From Acrocarpospora pleiomorpha (GTDB lineage Bacteria; Actinomycetota; Actinomycetes; Streptosporangiales; Streptosporangiaceae), in contig NZ_BLAF01000035.1 in the NCBI RefSeq assembly GCF_009687885.1, positions 51,573-115,572 of the forward strand: a DNA stretch of 64,000 nucleotides, given 5' to 3'. Made by a program: the position numbers and the translations under genes. The notes under the pieces were generated by a model, which was not told where the DNA came from, did no database searches, and was given only the letters and a program-made list of their open reading frames with translations. Shown here in pieces: positions 35,784-44,686 of the stretch; within the stretch, counting starts at the first letter, position 1, and each line of letters begins with the position of its first letter.

Positions 35784-36327
35784 CGGTGTCCTCTCCTAGC
35801 CGTACCCGTGCCTCCACGTCGGCGGCCAGGCGGAGCAGGTCGCCGTCGTGGAGGGAGATCGCCTCGCCCGAGACGGCGGCGACGCCGTTCACGAACGTGC
35901 CGTTGGTGGAGCCCTCGTCCCTGACCCAGGCGGAGCCGCCGTGGTCGACGCGGAGGGTGGCGTGCAGCCGGGAGACGTTCTCGAAACGCTGGAACACCCG
36001 GGCGTAGTCGCTGATGGCGGGGTCCCGGCCGAGCACGGCAGACCCGCCGGGCGGCACCGTCACCCACCCGCCGGGGAATTCCAGCTGGAGCGTTCTGGGC
36101 GCGTCTCGCCGGGTCCCCGCCGGCCGGTTGAGCGGTTTCAGGCATTCGACGCAGACCAGGTTGCCCGGATCGGGGATCTCGGCCCCGCATTCCGGGCAGC
36201 CGTCCCGGGCCGCGGGCAGCGGTCCCACCCGCGTCCCGGCCGTCAGCAGCGGGCCGCCGCAGGCCGGGCAGAGCGGCGCGCCCTCCGGTCCCAGGTTTCC
36301 GCAGAACGGGCAGATCAGGTCCGCCAT
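35776..36327 (-). CDS. Double zinc-ribbon plus FHA-domain protein
   Basis: About 183 residues. Two N-terminal zinc ribbons (CPFCG..CPACG and CPECG..CVECL) precede a forkhead-associated domain. The FHA domain shows LGRDP, SRLHATL and GSTNGTFVNG, the residues that recognise phosphothreonine. ATG 36327 follows GAGGAGG and overlaps the radical-SAM gene end by 13 bp. It is the likely reader of phosphorylation set by the operon's kinase and erased by the PP2C. Zinc ribbons suggest protein or nucleic-acid contact. Confidence 0.92.
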   Translation of the reverse strand: MADLICPFCGNLGPEGAPLCPACGGPLLTAGTRVGPLPAARDGCPECGAEIPDPGNLVCVECLKPLNRPAGTRRDAPRTLQLEFPGGWVTVPPGGSAVLGRDPAISDYARVFQRFENVSRLHATLRVDHGGSAWVRDEGSTNGTFVNGVAAVSGEAISLHDGDLLRLAADVEARVRLGEDTDG

Positions 36328-36956
36328 GACGCCTCCTCGATCTCCACACCGGCGCGGCGCAGAGCCTCCGCCGCGCGGTCGAGGTCGTCCCGGCGCGGCA
36401 CGCCGATCAGGTAGACACGATCTCCTTCCACACCTACCTGAAGGCGCGGGCCTTCGGGCTCCTCCCCGCCGTACCTGGCCTGGCCGAGCGGGGAGATGGG
36501 GGTGATCACCTGGTTGGCCGAGCCGCGCAGCCAGCCGCCGCCGGGCCGGTTTCGCGCGTACGGCCCGGTCACCACCGCGTCGCAGGCGTCCACCAGCCGG
36601 GAGAGCCCGGCCCGGGAACGCAGCCGGGACAGCGTGTACCCCGAGTACGCCAGCACGTCCACCGGCCGGTCGGCCGCCCACGCCCGGATGCCGGCGATCA
36701 GCTCGGCCACCGCCTCCGGCTGCTGGAACGGCTCGCCGCCGGAGATCGTGACCCCGTCCACCGGGCCGCTCAGCGAGGCCAGCCAGCCGAGCACGGTGCC
36801 CACGCTCACCTCGGTGGCCGGGTCGGACGGCCAGGTGTCGGTGGCGACGCAGCCGGAGCACCCGATCGAGCAGCCCTGCACCCAGATCCCGGCCCGCACC
36901 CCCGGCCCGAGCGCGGTCACCGGGTAGTGGCACCGGTTCAGCCGCAGCCCCGTCAC
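36315..36956 (-). CDS. Radical SAM / 4Fe-4S activase-like protein (NrdG-like)
   Basis: About 213 residues. The Fe-S motif CSIGCSGC (Cys29, Cys33, Cys36; CxxxCxxC) sits after GVRAGIWVQG, and GVTISGGEPF gives the SAM-binding GGE. This layout is that of short activases such as NrdG. No ribonucleotide reductase or glycyl-radical enzyme lies nearby. The GTG start overlaps the AAA+ gene stop (GTGA). Its place between an unfoldase and an FHA protein suggests it modifies or activates a protein of this system. Nothing in the sequence names the substrate. Confidence 0.85.
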   Translation of the reverse strand: MTGLRLNRCHYPVTALGPGVRAGIWVQGCSIGCSGCVATDTWPSDPATEVSVGTVLGWLASLSGPVDGVTISGGEPFQQPEAVAELIAGIRAWAADRPVDVLAYSGYTLSRLRSRAGLSRLVDACDAVVTGPYARNRPGGGWLRGSANQVITPISPLGQARYGGEEPEGPRLQVGVEGDRVYLIGVPRRDDLDRAAEALRRAGVEIEEASWRT

Positions 36957-38779
36957 GCCAGCTCCAGCGTCACGGTCGGCCCGTCCCGGCGCACGGACAC
37001 CACGTCCACCCGCCCCCGATGCCCGGGCGGCAGCTCGAACAGCGCCCGGGCCAGCGGGTTCACCAGCAGCGACTCCAGCGCCGCGCCGATGCCCCGCCCG
37101 CCCTTCTCCAGATCGGCCGTGCACCACTCCCGCAGCGTCTCGCGGACCGGACCGGCCAGCAGCACGTCGATGCCGTGCTGCTCGCTGACCGCCCGCAGGA
37201 TGTTGTCCAGCTGCGAGTCGAAGATCCGCCCGGCCGCCTCGGCGCCGACGAAGTCGAACACCACGATGTTGTCCCCGAGCCGGTTCAGCAGCTCCGGCCG
37301 CCCGAGCACCCGGGTGAAGTGATCGGCGATCGCCGCCCGGATGGTCCGCTCGATCCGCTCGTACGGCATGCCCGGCCGCACCTCGCTCCCCGCCATGCCC
37401 AGATTGGAGGTGAAGATCAGCACGCACTCGGAGAAGTGGGTGGTCGTGCCCCGCCCGTCGGTCAGCCGCCCGTCCTCCAGCACCTGCAGGAACTTGTCCA
37501 GGATGCGCGGATGCGCCTTCTCGATCTCGTCGAACAGGATCACCCGGAACGGCTGCTGCCGGACCGCGTTGGTCAGCTCGCCCCCCGCCTCATGCCCGAC
37601 ATATCCGGGCGGAGCCCCGATCAGCCGGTCACCCGCGTGCTCGGCGGAGAACTCGCTCATGTCGAACCGCAGATACGCCGACTCGTCCCCGAACACCAGC
37701 GCCGCCACCGTCTTGGCCAGCTCGGTCTTGCCCACACCCGTCGGCCCCGCGAAGAACAGCACCCCGCGCGGGCGCGAGGACGACCGCGCCGCCTGCGCCC
37801 CGGAGAGCCCGAGCGCGGCCCGCTTGAGGATGTCCAGCGTCTTGACCACCGCCGCGTCCTGGCCGACGATCCTGGCCGGGACGCTGGTCTCGCCCTCCTT
37901 GATCCGCCGCCGCAGGAAACCGCGCCGCCACGGGTTGTCCAGCACCCCCAGCTTGTAGGTGCGGACCGCGTCCGGCAGCTGCTCGAACCCGAGCCCGCGG
38001 TCGCGGGCCAGCCGGGTCACGTCCACCATCTGCTGCAGCGCCAGCCCCTCGGCCTGCTCGGCGAACGCGTCGCACACCGCGGGATCAGGGTCGGCCACCC
38101 GGAACGACCTGGCCAGCAGCCGGGCCGTCTCCTGCCGGTCGCCGAAGTCCGGGCTCGGCACCCCGATCGCGCGGATGCGCTCGTTGCCCGCCGTCAGCCA
38201 CGCCGGGAGGTCCAGTTCCCGCTCCACGAGCCAGATGACCGGGTTGTAGAGCGGTCCGGGGCGGGCGTTTCCCGGCAGGAACAGCGGCAGCGCCGTACGC
38301 GAGGATTTCAGGCAGAACAGGAAGAAGTCCCGCTCCGCCGGGTCGAGATGGTCCGGGCTGACCACCAGCCGGGAGGCGTAGTCGACCAGGAACGCCCCCC
38401 GTACCGGCGGCTCCCCGGGCTCCTGCGGCCGGCAGAACGCGGTCAGATCCGCGCGCAGCCGGGTCAGCGACGGCGGCTGCTCGCCCGGCTTGCCGCCGAG
38501 CAGCCGGGTGGTCGCGTCCAGCGCTCCCGGCTCCGGCGGGTGCACGCTCAGCCCGTCCACCGGATCGAAGCACAGCAGCGCCGCGTACCCGTTGGATTCC
38601 AGCACCCGCCACACCAGGTCACGCAAGGGCCGCAGGACCGGTTCGCCGTCCGGGGAGCGGACGAGGTAGAAGTCGCGGAGGTTTCCGTACAGCACGTACT
38701 GCGACTGGACCGCCAGGGTCGCGTCGATCTCCCTGGCGAAGGCCGGCCAGCCCATCGGTGCCGATGCCATCGAATCCAA
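36953..38779 (-). CDS. ClpB-like AAA+ ATPase with degenerate N-terminal ATPase-like region
   Basis: About 608 residues. The C-terminal half is a canonical Clp/Hsp100 module: Walker A GPTGVGKT (345-352), pore-type GAPPGYVGHEAGG, Walker B ILFDEIEKAHP (414-423), sensor FTSNLG, and a D2-small domain. Residues 1-~280 resemble an AAA-like domain without Walker A (YVLYGNLRDFYLV, GAFLVDYASRLVV, NPVIWLVERELDLP, GNERIRAIGVPSPD). This suggests an inactivated first ring. TTG 38779 is favoured because GAGGGGG lies at good distance; ATG 38770 is the alternative. It likely unfolds or remodels a partner, possibly the substrate of the CHAT protease. Confidence 0.9.
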   Translation of the reverse strand: MDSMASAPMGWPAFAREIDATLAVQSQYVLYGNLRDFYLVRSPDGEPVLRPLRDLVWRVLESNGYAALLCFDPVDGLSVHPPEPGALDATTRLLGGKPGEQPPSLTRLRADLTAFCRPQEPGEPPVRGAFLVDYASRLVVSPDHLDPAERDFFLFCLKSSRTALPLFLPGNARPGPLYNPVIWLVERELDLPAWLTAGNERIRAIGVPSPDFGDRQETARLLARSFRVADPDPAVCDAFAEQAEGLALQQMVDVTRLARDRGLGFEQLPDAVRTYKLGVLDNPWRRGFLRRRIKEGETSVPARIVGQDAAVVKTLDILKRAALGLSGAQAARSSSRPRGVLFFAGPTGVGKTELAKTVAALVFGDESAYLRFDMSEFSAEHAGDRLIGAPPGYVGHEAGGELTNAVRQQPFRVILFDEIEKAHPRILDKFLQVLEDGRLTDGRGTTTHFSECVLIFTSNLGMAGSEVRPGMPYERIERTIRAAIADHFTRVLGRPELLNRLGDNIVVFDFVGAEAAGRIFDSQLDNILRAVSEQHGIDVLLAGPVRETLREWCTADLEKGGRGIGAALESLLVNPLARALFELPPGHRGRVDVVSVRRDGPTVTLELA

Positions 38780-38789
38780 CCGTGCCCCC

Positions 38790-40046
38790 TCAGTCCGGAC
38801 GTTCGCGATGCCTGGCTTGAGTCAACCGGCGCGGGCGGGCGCCACGCGGGCGGGCCAGCGGGGCGGGCCGCGTGCCGGGCGGGAGCAGGTGCTCGACCTC
38901 GGTGTCCACGCCGTCCGCGCGCAGGCGCGCCCTGGCCTGGTCGAAGGCGTCGCACCACTCCCGCTCGCGGGCCGCGTCGGCGTCGCCTCCCGCGGCGGTG
39001 CGGACGACGGCCGAGCGGACCTGGCCCGCATCGGTCACGACCAGCTGCACGGCGTGCTGGTCCCAGCCCTGCTTGGCCAGGCGCAGCGTCTCGAAGCCCT
39101 CCTCGACCTGGTAGCCGAGGTCGCCGAGCGCGCCGAGCAGGCTCTCCCTGACGTGGGCCCGGTCGGCGGCGGCCACCACGGCGGCACACGCGGCGCGCGC
39201 CTCGGCGCGCAGGGCGGGCGGGAAGGCGGCGCGCCCGGCCACCACCTCGGCGAGCCCGGCCTCGAGCGCGCCGTGCTCGCCGGGGGCGTCGAGCTGGAGG
39301 GCGTGCAGCAGCCGCGCGGCCTCGACCGCGTCCGTGCGGCGGCTCACCGCCGCCAGGCTCGCCAGCTGCACCCGATGGCGCACGTCCACCACCCGGGTGC
39401 GCGCCTCCGCCGGACCCGCCGCCTCGCCGACCCGGCGGGCGGCGTCGCGGATGGCCCGCAGATCGTCCGCCGAGACGTGGGCCGGGATCCGCTTCAGCAC
39501 GCGCTCCAGCGTCTCGGCGATCTCCTGGTCGGCGGGCGCCTCCGGCAGGTCCGCCAGCAGGGCGGCCAGCTCGGCGGCGGAATCAGCCCGACCGGTGCCG
39601 CCGAGAGCCTGGATCAGGTCGTCGAACACGGTTCTGGTCATCGCCGCCGCGTTGAGCCCGGCCAGGCCGGCGTCGGCCCGCGCCATCCGGTCGTCGGCCT
39701 CCGCGCACCAGCGCAGCAGCTCCTCGGCCGTGCGCCCGGACGGCGCCAGCGGCTCCGGCAGCTCCGCCGCCAGCCGCTCGCCCCCTGGGATCCGCGCGCA
39801 CGCCTGCGCCAGCACGGCCAGCCGCGCGTTCCGGTCCAGCACGCCGCTGGCCACCGCCCCCCACGCGCACGCCTGCTTGTGCGCCTCCTCGGCCCGGGCG
39901 ACCACGCCGTTCATGTGCTCGCCCAGCGCGCTCACGCCCTCCAGCGCCAGCGTCGTCCCGGCGATCGCGGTCCGGCTGGCGAACCCCACGGCCACCGCCG
40001 CGCCCGCGCCCGCCAGCGCCGCGATCACGAATACCTCGCCGCTCAT
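38790..40046 (-). CDS. Membrane-anchored alpha-helical protein of unknown function
   Basis: About 418 residues from ATG 40046, which overlaps the kinase stop (ATGA) and has a strong CGGGGGGAA site. One short N-terminal hydrophobic helix (FVIAALAGAGAAVAVGF) is followed by a long Ala/Arg/Glu-rich helical region (AEEAHKQACAWGAVASG). The C-terminal ~110 residues look globular (LGYQVEEGFETLRLAKQGWDQHAVQLVV). It encodes no recognised domain. It may serve as the membrane scaffold or the substrate phosphorylated by the kinase. Confidence 0.8.
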   Translation of the reverse strand: MSGEVFVIAALAGAGAAVAVGFASRTAIAGTTLALEGVSALGEHMNGVVARAEEAHKQACAWGAVASGVLDRNARLAVLAQACARIPGGERLAAELPEPLAPSGRTAEELLRWCAEADDRMARADAGLAGLNAAAMTRTVFDDLIQALGGTGRADSAAELAALLADLPEAPADQEIAETLERVLKRIPAHVSADDLRAIRDAARRVGEAAGPAEARTRVVDVRHRVQLASLAAVSRRTDAVEAARLLHALQLDAPGEHGALEAGLAEVVAGRAAFPPALRAEARAACAAVVAAADRAHVRESLLGALGDLGYQVEEGFETLRLAKQGWDQHAVQLVVTDAGQVRSAVVRTAAGGDADAAREREWCDAFDQARARLRADGVDTEVEHLLPPGTRPAPLARPRGARPRRLTQARHRERPD

Positions 40047-42262
40047 ACGTTCCCCCCGAGGGTGGTCGTCCTGGCCTGGCCGAGCTCCCGTTCCCAGTTC
40101 TGCCAGCGGCGGTGCGTCCACAGCCCGTACGCCACCGCCACCCCGGCCGGCAGGATCAGGTAGCGCACCAGCAGCCCCGCCACGATGTTGACGACGATCA
40201 GCAGGAAGATGAAGATCACCGCCGCCGCGATGAGGCCGCCCCGCCCGCTACCCGCCAGCTCCGACAGCGAACGCATGATCCCGGCCGAACCCCGCGCCCC
40301 CGCCGCGATCCGCCCCAGCGGCCCCAGCAGCGAGTAGCGCGGGTAGTACGACCCGGCGATCTGCGCCGCCACCGCGACCTCGGCGAACCCGACGCACACC
40401 CACACCAGGACCATCACCAGGAACGGGATCGACGGCTCCTCGGCCACGACGGCCCCCGTGACCGGATGCGTGGTCTCGCCGGGCAGCGCGTCGGCCAGCC
40501 ACAGGATGATCAGCCAGAGCACGCTGAAGATCCCGACGGCCAGCGCCGCCCAGCTCACCGCCCTCGTCCGGCCCGCCACGCGCTGGGATTCCAGCTCCTG
40601 CCAGCGCTGCTCCCTGGCCAGTTCGGCGGCCCGCCGCTGGGCCTGGCGGCGGGCTTCGTCCTCGGCCCAGGCTCGCGCGGCGCCGGTGCTCAGGTGGGCG
40701 GCCAGCAGCCGGGCCGGGTCGCCGGAGTCGATCAGCTCCGCGAACCAGGGGACCGGCACGGGCAGCGCGGCCCGCACCTCGTCGACGGAGCGGCGCAGCA
40801 CCGCCGTGGTGCCGTCCTCGTCCAGGGCCAGGGCGAGCAGGCCGCTGCGGACCTGCGCGCCGTCCAACTCCAGGTGGGCGGGGACGGAGGATTCCAGGTG
40901 CCGCCAGCGGGCGTCCACGCCGCGCAGCTCCTCGGCGCCGGTCAGGTCGGCCAGGACGGGCAGCAGGTGGTGGCTCCACAGGTCGGTCATGGCCGCCCGC
41001 GCCTCCCGGGGGCGGGCCAGCGCGGACGCGGCGAGCTCCAGCAGATTGGCCCTGGTCATGGCCATGCCGCGATAGAGCGGCGGCAGGGCGGGGTCGAGCC
41101 AGTAGAGCAGGTAGAGGAGCTTGACGTCGGGGGAGAGGGCGGTGGAGGTCAGGCGCAGGTCGATGAGTTCCTGGCGGCCCTCCACGTCGTCGGTCTGCGG
41201 GTCGTCGAACTGGCGGAGCCAGGCGCGGAGCGTGCCCCAGCCCTCGCTGGGGTGTTCCGGCGTGCCCATGGTGACCAGGAAGCGGCGGGCCGCGTCGTCC
41301 CAGCGGGCGGCCATGGCCCGCGCCAGCGGAACCCTGGCGGTGTAGTGCTCGCCCAGGAACAGCAGCGGAATCCGGGTGCCGTCGCCGCGCGGCCCTTGAT
41401 CCTCGGCTACCTCCGGGGCGCCCCCGGCCAGCCACGCGCCGACCTGCTCGGCGCCCCACCGGACGGCGGGATCGCGGCGCAGCAGCCCCCGGCAGAGCAG
41501 GCGCAGCCGGGGGTCGGCCACGCCCGCCACGTCCATGCCCTTGGTCAGCAGGTGATGCATGACGGCCTGCTCGGTCATGCCCTCGAACGGCGACCGGCCG
41601 GTGGCCAGCTCCAGCACGACGACGCCCAGGGACCACCAGTCCCACTGCCGCGAGACGGCGCCGCTGAAGGACTCCGGCGGCGCGTAGGCCAGCGTCCGCG
41701 AGGCCGTCCCGAACACGATCGAGGCGTCGATGCCCCGGCTGAGCCCGAAGTCGGCCAGTGCCAGATCGAGCGGTTCGGCCGTACGGACCAGGATGTTGGC
41801 GGGTTTCAGGTCGCGGTGCACCGCCCCGAGCGCGTGCAGCTCGCGCAGCGCCTCGGCCAGCTGCGCGACCACCGCCGCGGCGTCGACCGGGCCCTGGCGC
41901 AGCAGCTCGGCCAGGGTTCCGCCGGAGACGTACTCCTGGACCTCGAAGTCCCGCCCGCCGGCCTCGCCGGTCTCGAAGATCCGTACGACCCGGCGCGAGC
42001 GCAGCCCTCGCACGGCGGCCCACACCCGCGGATCGGCCCGGTACCCGGCGCGGTACACCTTGATCACGAACTCGGTCCCGGCGCGATCCCGCACCACCGC
42101 CAGATCGGCTTCGGCCCCCTGACCGGCGATCGGCCGCACGACCTCGTAGGTCTCCGCGAGCGCCGGCGGGAACCCCCCGACCCCGGCCCGCGCCCCGTCC
42201 CTGCGCGTCTCCGGGACGGCGTCCCTCCTGGTCGCAGGCACCTCTCCTGGGGGGAAACCCAT
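40043..42262 (-). CDS. Membrane Ser/Thr protein kinase, first gene of the nine-gene operon
   Basis: About 739 residues. Active-kinase residues are present: VIK (Lys68), HRDLKPAN (149-156), DFG (171-173), APPE and a WDWWSLGVVVLELATGRSPF segment. The glycine loop is irregular (IAGQGAEAD). After the kinase domain comes a ~280-residue helical region, then about four membrane helices near the C-terminus, ending in a short basic tail. No PASTA repeats. It should phosphorylate Ser/Thr on the FHA-recognised partner. The ~110-bp upstream gap holds the candidate promoter and an 18-bp palindrome. Confidence 0.9.
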   Translation of the reverse strand: MGFPPGEVPATRRDAVPETRRDGARAGVGGFPPALAETYEVVRPIAGQGAEADLAVVRDRAGTEFVIKVYRAGYRADPRVWAAVRGLRSRRVVRIFETGEAGGRDFEVQEYVSGGTLAELLRQGPVDAAAVVAQLAEALRELHALGAVHRDLKPANILVRTAEPLDLALADFGLSRGIDASIVFGTASRTLAYAPPESFSGAVSRQWDWWSLGVVVLELATGRSPFEGMTEQAVMHHLLTKGMDVAGVADPRLRLLCRGLLRRDPAVRWGAEQVGAWLAGGAPEVAEDQGPRGDGTRIPLLFLGEHYTARVPLARAMAARWDDAARRFLVTMGTPEHPSEGWGTLRAWLRQFDDPQTDDVEGRQELIDLRLTSTALSPDVKLLYLLYWLDPALPPLYRGMAMTRANLLELAASALARPREARAAMTDLWSHHLLPVLADLTGAEELRGVDARWRHLESSVPAHLELDGAQVRSGLLALALDEDGTTAVLRRSVDEVRAALPVPVPWFAELIDSGDPARLLAAHLSTGAARAWAEDEARRQAQRRAAELAREQRWQELESQRVAGRTRAVSWAALAVGIFSVLWLIILWLADALPGETTHPVTGAVVAEEPSIPFLVMVLVWVCVGFAEVAVAAQIAGSYYPRYSLLGPLGRIAAGARGSAGIMRSLSELAGSGRGGLIAAAVIFIFLLIVVNIVAGLLVRYLILPAGVAVAYGLWTHRRWQNWERELGQARTTTLGGNV

Positions 42263-42356
42263 GGGACACGACTCCTCGGTGACGAAACGCCCGGGCCCCC
42301 CAACCCACCACGTACGACCCTAATATAGGCAAGACCGAAGATTCATAGAACGAGAT

Positions 42357-42374
42357 ATGTAGTTAGCACTACAT
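42357..42374. promoter_or_regulatory. 18-bp palindrome upstream of the kinase operon
   Basis: ATGTAGT-TAGC-ACTACAT is a perfect 7-bp inverted repeat with a 4-bp spacer in an AT-rich gap. Read on the minus strand it is followed by CCTATATTAGGG, which could supply a -10 box. It is a candidate operator for the TetR-like regulator encoded immediately upstream. Confidence 0.5.
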
Positions 42375-44470
42375 TACAGATCTTCCCAGAGTCGATCCTC
42401 GGGCAGGGCCGACGGCGGGTCGCCGACCCGGGTGGCCAGCGCGCGGGCCTCCGCCAGCAGCGGATGGCCGTCGCCGAGCGCGGGCTTGCGGTGCGGCAGC
42501 ACCTTGCGATCCAGCAGCGGCGCCAGCAGCTCGCGGACCTCGCTCGCGTGGCCGGTTCGCGCCCGTTGCAAGGCGGTGTCGAGACGGCCCGCGAGCACCA
42601 GCGGATGGGTCGGGTCCATCGCCTCCTTGCCCAGCGCGGCCAGCGCCGAACTCGCCGTGCTCGCCGCGTCGTCGTCGGCCAGCACGGTGGCCGCCCGCGC
42701 CATCAGCAGCAGCGTCTCCGCCTGGCCGGGATGGTCGTCGTCCAGCTCGCGCTCCGCCTCGGCGATCGTGCCGAGCAGCCGGGAGGCCGCCTCGGTCTCG
42801 CCCATCGCCAGCATCGCGGTCGCCCGCACCCGCCGCGCCGCCCGGTCCGGCGGCAGCCGCTCCAGATCGTCCAGGGCGCGCGCCACGTCGCCGGAGGCGA
42901 CCAGCGCGCGGGCCCGGATCAGGACCGCGTCACGCCGCAGCCGGGGCGAGACCCGCTCGGCGAACCAGGGGCTCAGCACGATCGCCTCCTCCAGCAGCCG
43001 CACCGCCTGCGCGGGGAACCCCGCCGACAGCTCGATCTCGGCCAGCCGGACCAGGTCGTACTGCGGCCAGTAGCCCTCCTTCGGCAGGTGCAGCTCGCGC
43101 AGCCGCATCGCCTCGGTGAGATGGTGGCGGGCCTGCGCCGGATGCCCGGCGGCCAGCAGCGCCTCGGCCAGCGTGACCCGGGCCGAGGCGGTGTTCACGT
43201 TGTCGGGCCCGAGCCGGTCCTCCCGGTCGGCCACCACCTGCTCGGCCAGTGTCACCCCGGCCGCCACCCGGCCGGACCGGGTCTCGGCCCCGGCCAGCGC
43301 CTGCCGGGTCAGGGTGAGCCGCCGCCACGCCGGGCCGACCCCGATCTCCGGCACCCCGCGGGCCCGCTTCTCGGCCACCCGCAGCAGCGCTTGCCGCCCC
43401 GCCGCCGGGCGGCCCTCCTCGACCAGCACCTCGGCCAGGTTGTGCTCGGCCCTGGTCACGTACGACTCGCGGTCGTAGGTGTCGGGGAAATCCGCCGCGA
43501 TCCGCGCAGACTCCTCGAAACCGGCCCGCGCGCCGGTCGTGTCGCCCAGCCGGAGCAGGGCCAGGCCGCGGCGGCTGGCCACGTCGCAGCGCCACGGCTG
43601 GTCGCTGGGATTGCTCCCGATCAGGCCGGTCAGCTCCGCGCCCACCTCGGCGGCCCGCACCAGCAGCGGGCTGTCGTCCAGCAGGACCTGGAAGACCACG
43701 TCGAGGGCGCGCACCCGGGCCCGGCCGTTGGGGCCGATCCGCTCGGTCAGCTCGCAGGTGCGCTCGGCGGTGTGCAGCCGGTCGGCCCACTCCCCGGCAA
43801 GCGGCACCAGATCCCGGGACAGCCAGTAGGCGGCCAGCGCGTTGGCCTGGTGGTCGACCGGGCCCTCCGGGTCGTCCACCATGGCCCGGAACGCCAGCTC
43901 GGACAGGCGCTCCGCGCTGTGCAGGTCCCAGCCCTCCGGTGGCACGGTCACGGTCAGCGCGGCCTCGCGCAGCCGTGGCGCCAGATACTCCGCGTACGCG
44001 GTGACCCGGCCCTCCCAGCCCGCGGCGGCGGCGGCGCCGAACGTGCCGGGCAGCCAGCCGGGCGGGGTCTGCGCCGCGGACGGCCGCTTCTCGGAGGTGG
44101 AGATGTCGCCGATGCCCAGCCGCACCTGCGCGAGCATGAACCGCTCGAGCTGGTGGAAGCGGGCGATCCGGCGCAGCGCCGTGGTCACCAGGGCCTGCGC
44201 GCCGAGCACGGACCTGGTCGGCTCGGGAGCCGGCTCGCCGCTGGTGAACTCGTCGAAGGCGTGCTTGACCGCGAGCGCCACCAGGACCCGGCGGCTGCGG
44301 ACCTCGTTGTACAGCCAGACCGCGCTGCGCCCGCTGTCCTTCTCGGCGCCGCGCGGCAGCCTGACGCGCTCGGCGACGTCCTCGGCTCGGACCTGGTGGT
44401 AGTCGCTGCGACGGAAGGCCGCGGCCGACGCCGCGGCGATCGCGGCGAGCCTGCGCTCTTGGGCCAACAC
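42374..44470 (-). CDS. TetR-type HTH fused to a long TPR-like domain
   Basis: About 698 residues. GTG 44470 is favoured because AAGGGGGAG lies just upstream; TTG 44503 would add 11 residues. The first ~75 residues look like a TetR DNA-binding domain (RLAAIAAASAAAFRRSDYHQVRAEDVAERV, then SAVWLYNEVRSRRVLVALAV). From about 200 on there are repeated helical pairs of TPR type (ARAGFEESARIAADFPD, ARHHLTEAMRLRELHLP, AVRLLEEAIVLSPW). Normal TetR proteins are about 200 residues, so this is a large-sensor fusion resembling regulators coupled to signalling partners. It is the likely regulator of the downstream kinase operon. Confidence 0.78.
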   Translation of the reverse strand: MLAQERRLAAIAAASAAAFRRSDYHQVRAEDVAERVRLPRGAEKDSGRSAVWLYNEVRSRRVLVALAVKHAFDEFTSGEPAPEPTRSVLGAQALVTTALRRIARFHQLERFMLAQVRLGIGDISTSEKRPSAAQTPPGWLPGTFGAAAAAGWEGRVTAYAEYLAPRLREAALTVTVPPEGWDLHSAERLSELAFRAMVDDPEGPVDHQANALAAYWLSRDLVPLAGEWADRLHTAERTCELTERIGPNGRARVRALDVVFQVLLDDSPLLVRAAEVGAELTGLIGSNPSDQPWRCDVASRRGLALLRLGDTTGARAGFEESARIAADFPDTYDRESYVTRAEHNLAEVLVEEGRPAAGRQALLRVAEKRARGVPEIGVGPAWRRLTLTRQALAGAETRSGRVAAGVTLAEQVVADREDRLGPDNVNTASARVTLAEALLAAGHPAQARHHLTEAMRLRELHLPKEGYWPQYDLVRLAEIELSAGFPAQAVRLLEEAIVLSPWFAERVSPRLRRDAVLIRARALVASGDVARALDDLERLPPDRAARRVRATAMLAMGETEAASRLLGTIAEAERELDDDHPGQAETLLLMARAATVLADDDAASTASSALAALGKEAMDPTHPLVLAGRLDTALQRARTGHASEVRELLAPLLDRKVLPHRKPALGDGHPLLAEARALATRVGDPPSALPEDRLWEDL

Positions 44471-44514
44471 CCCTCGACTCCCCCTTGTGTCGGTTTTCTC
44501 CAATACGTTCTACA

Positions 44515-44531
44515 AGTGAATGTATCTCACT
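44515..44531. promoter_or_regulatory. Inverted repeat upstream of the TetR/TPR gene
   Basis: AGTGA-n7-TCACT lies 45 bp before the GTG start in the region divergent from the dioxygenase gene. It may be an autoregulatory operator. It is unlike the 42357-42374 palindrome in sequence. Confidence 0.35.
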
Positions 44532-44686
44532 ATGGTTGAGCGAACCTTAGGCTTATGAGCTGACTCTCGCAAGGCCCGCCCTCAACTCGCCCCGAAGCCG
44601 ACCGGGCCGCGACCAGGTTCCGCGCCCCCGCCGGCTGTTGGCTGGAGACCACGGGAAACACCGGTTTCCGCGAGACGGGGTTGATC

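Noticed and set aside
38808..40163. Plus-strand open frame opposite the helical membrane protein
   Set aside because: Shadow frame; the minus-strand gene has an ATGA junction with the kinase and a strong ribosome site.
35031..42262. Type VI secretion regulatory module (kinase, phosphatase, FHA, ClpB)
   Set aside because: The regulatory quartet resembles it, but no sheath, tube, baseplate or membrane-complex genes are present in the window.
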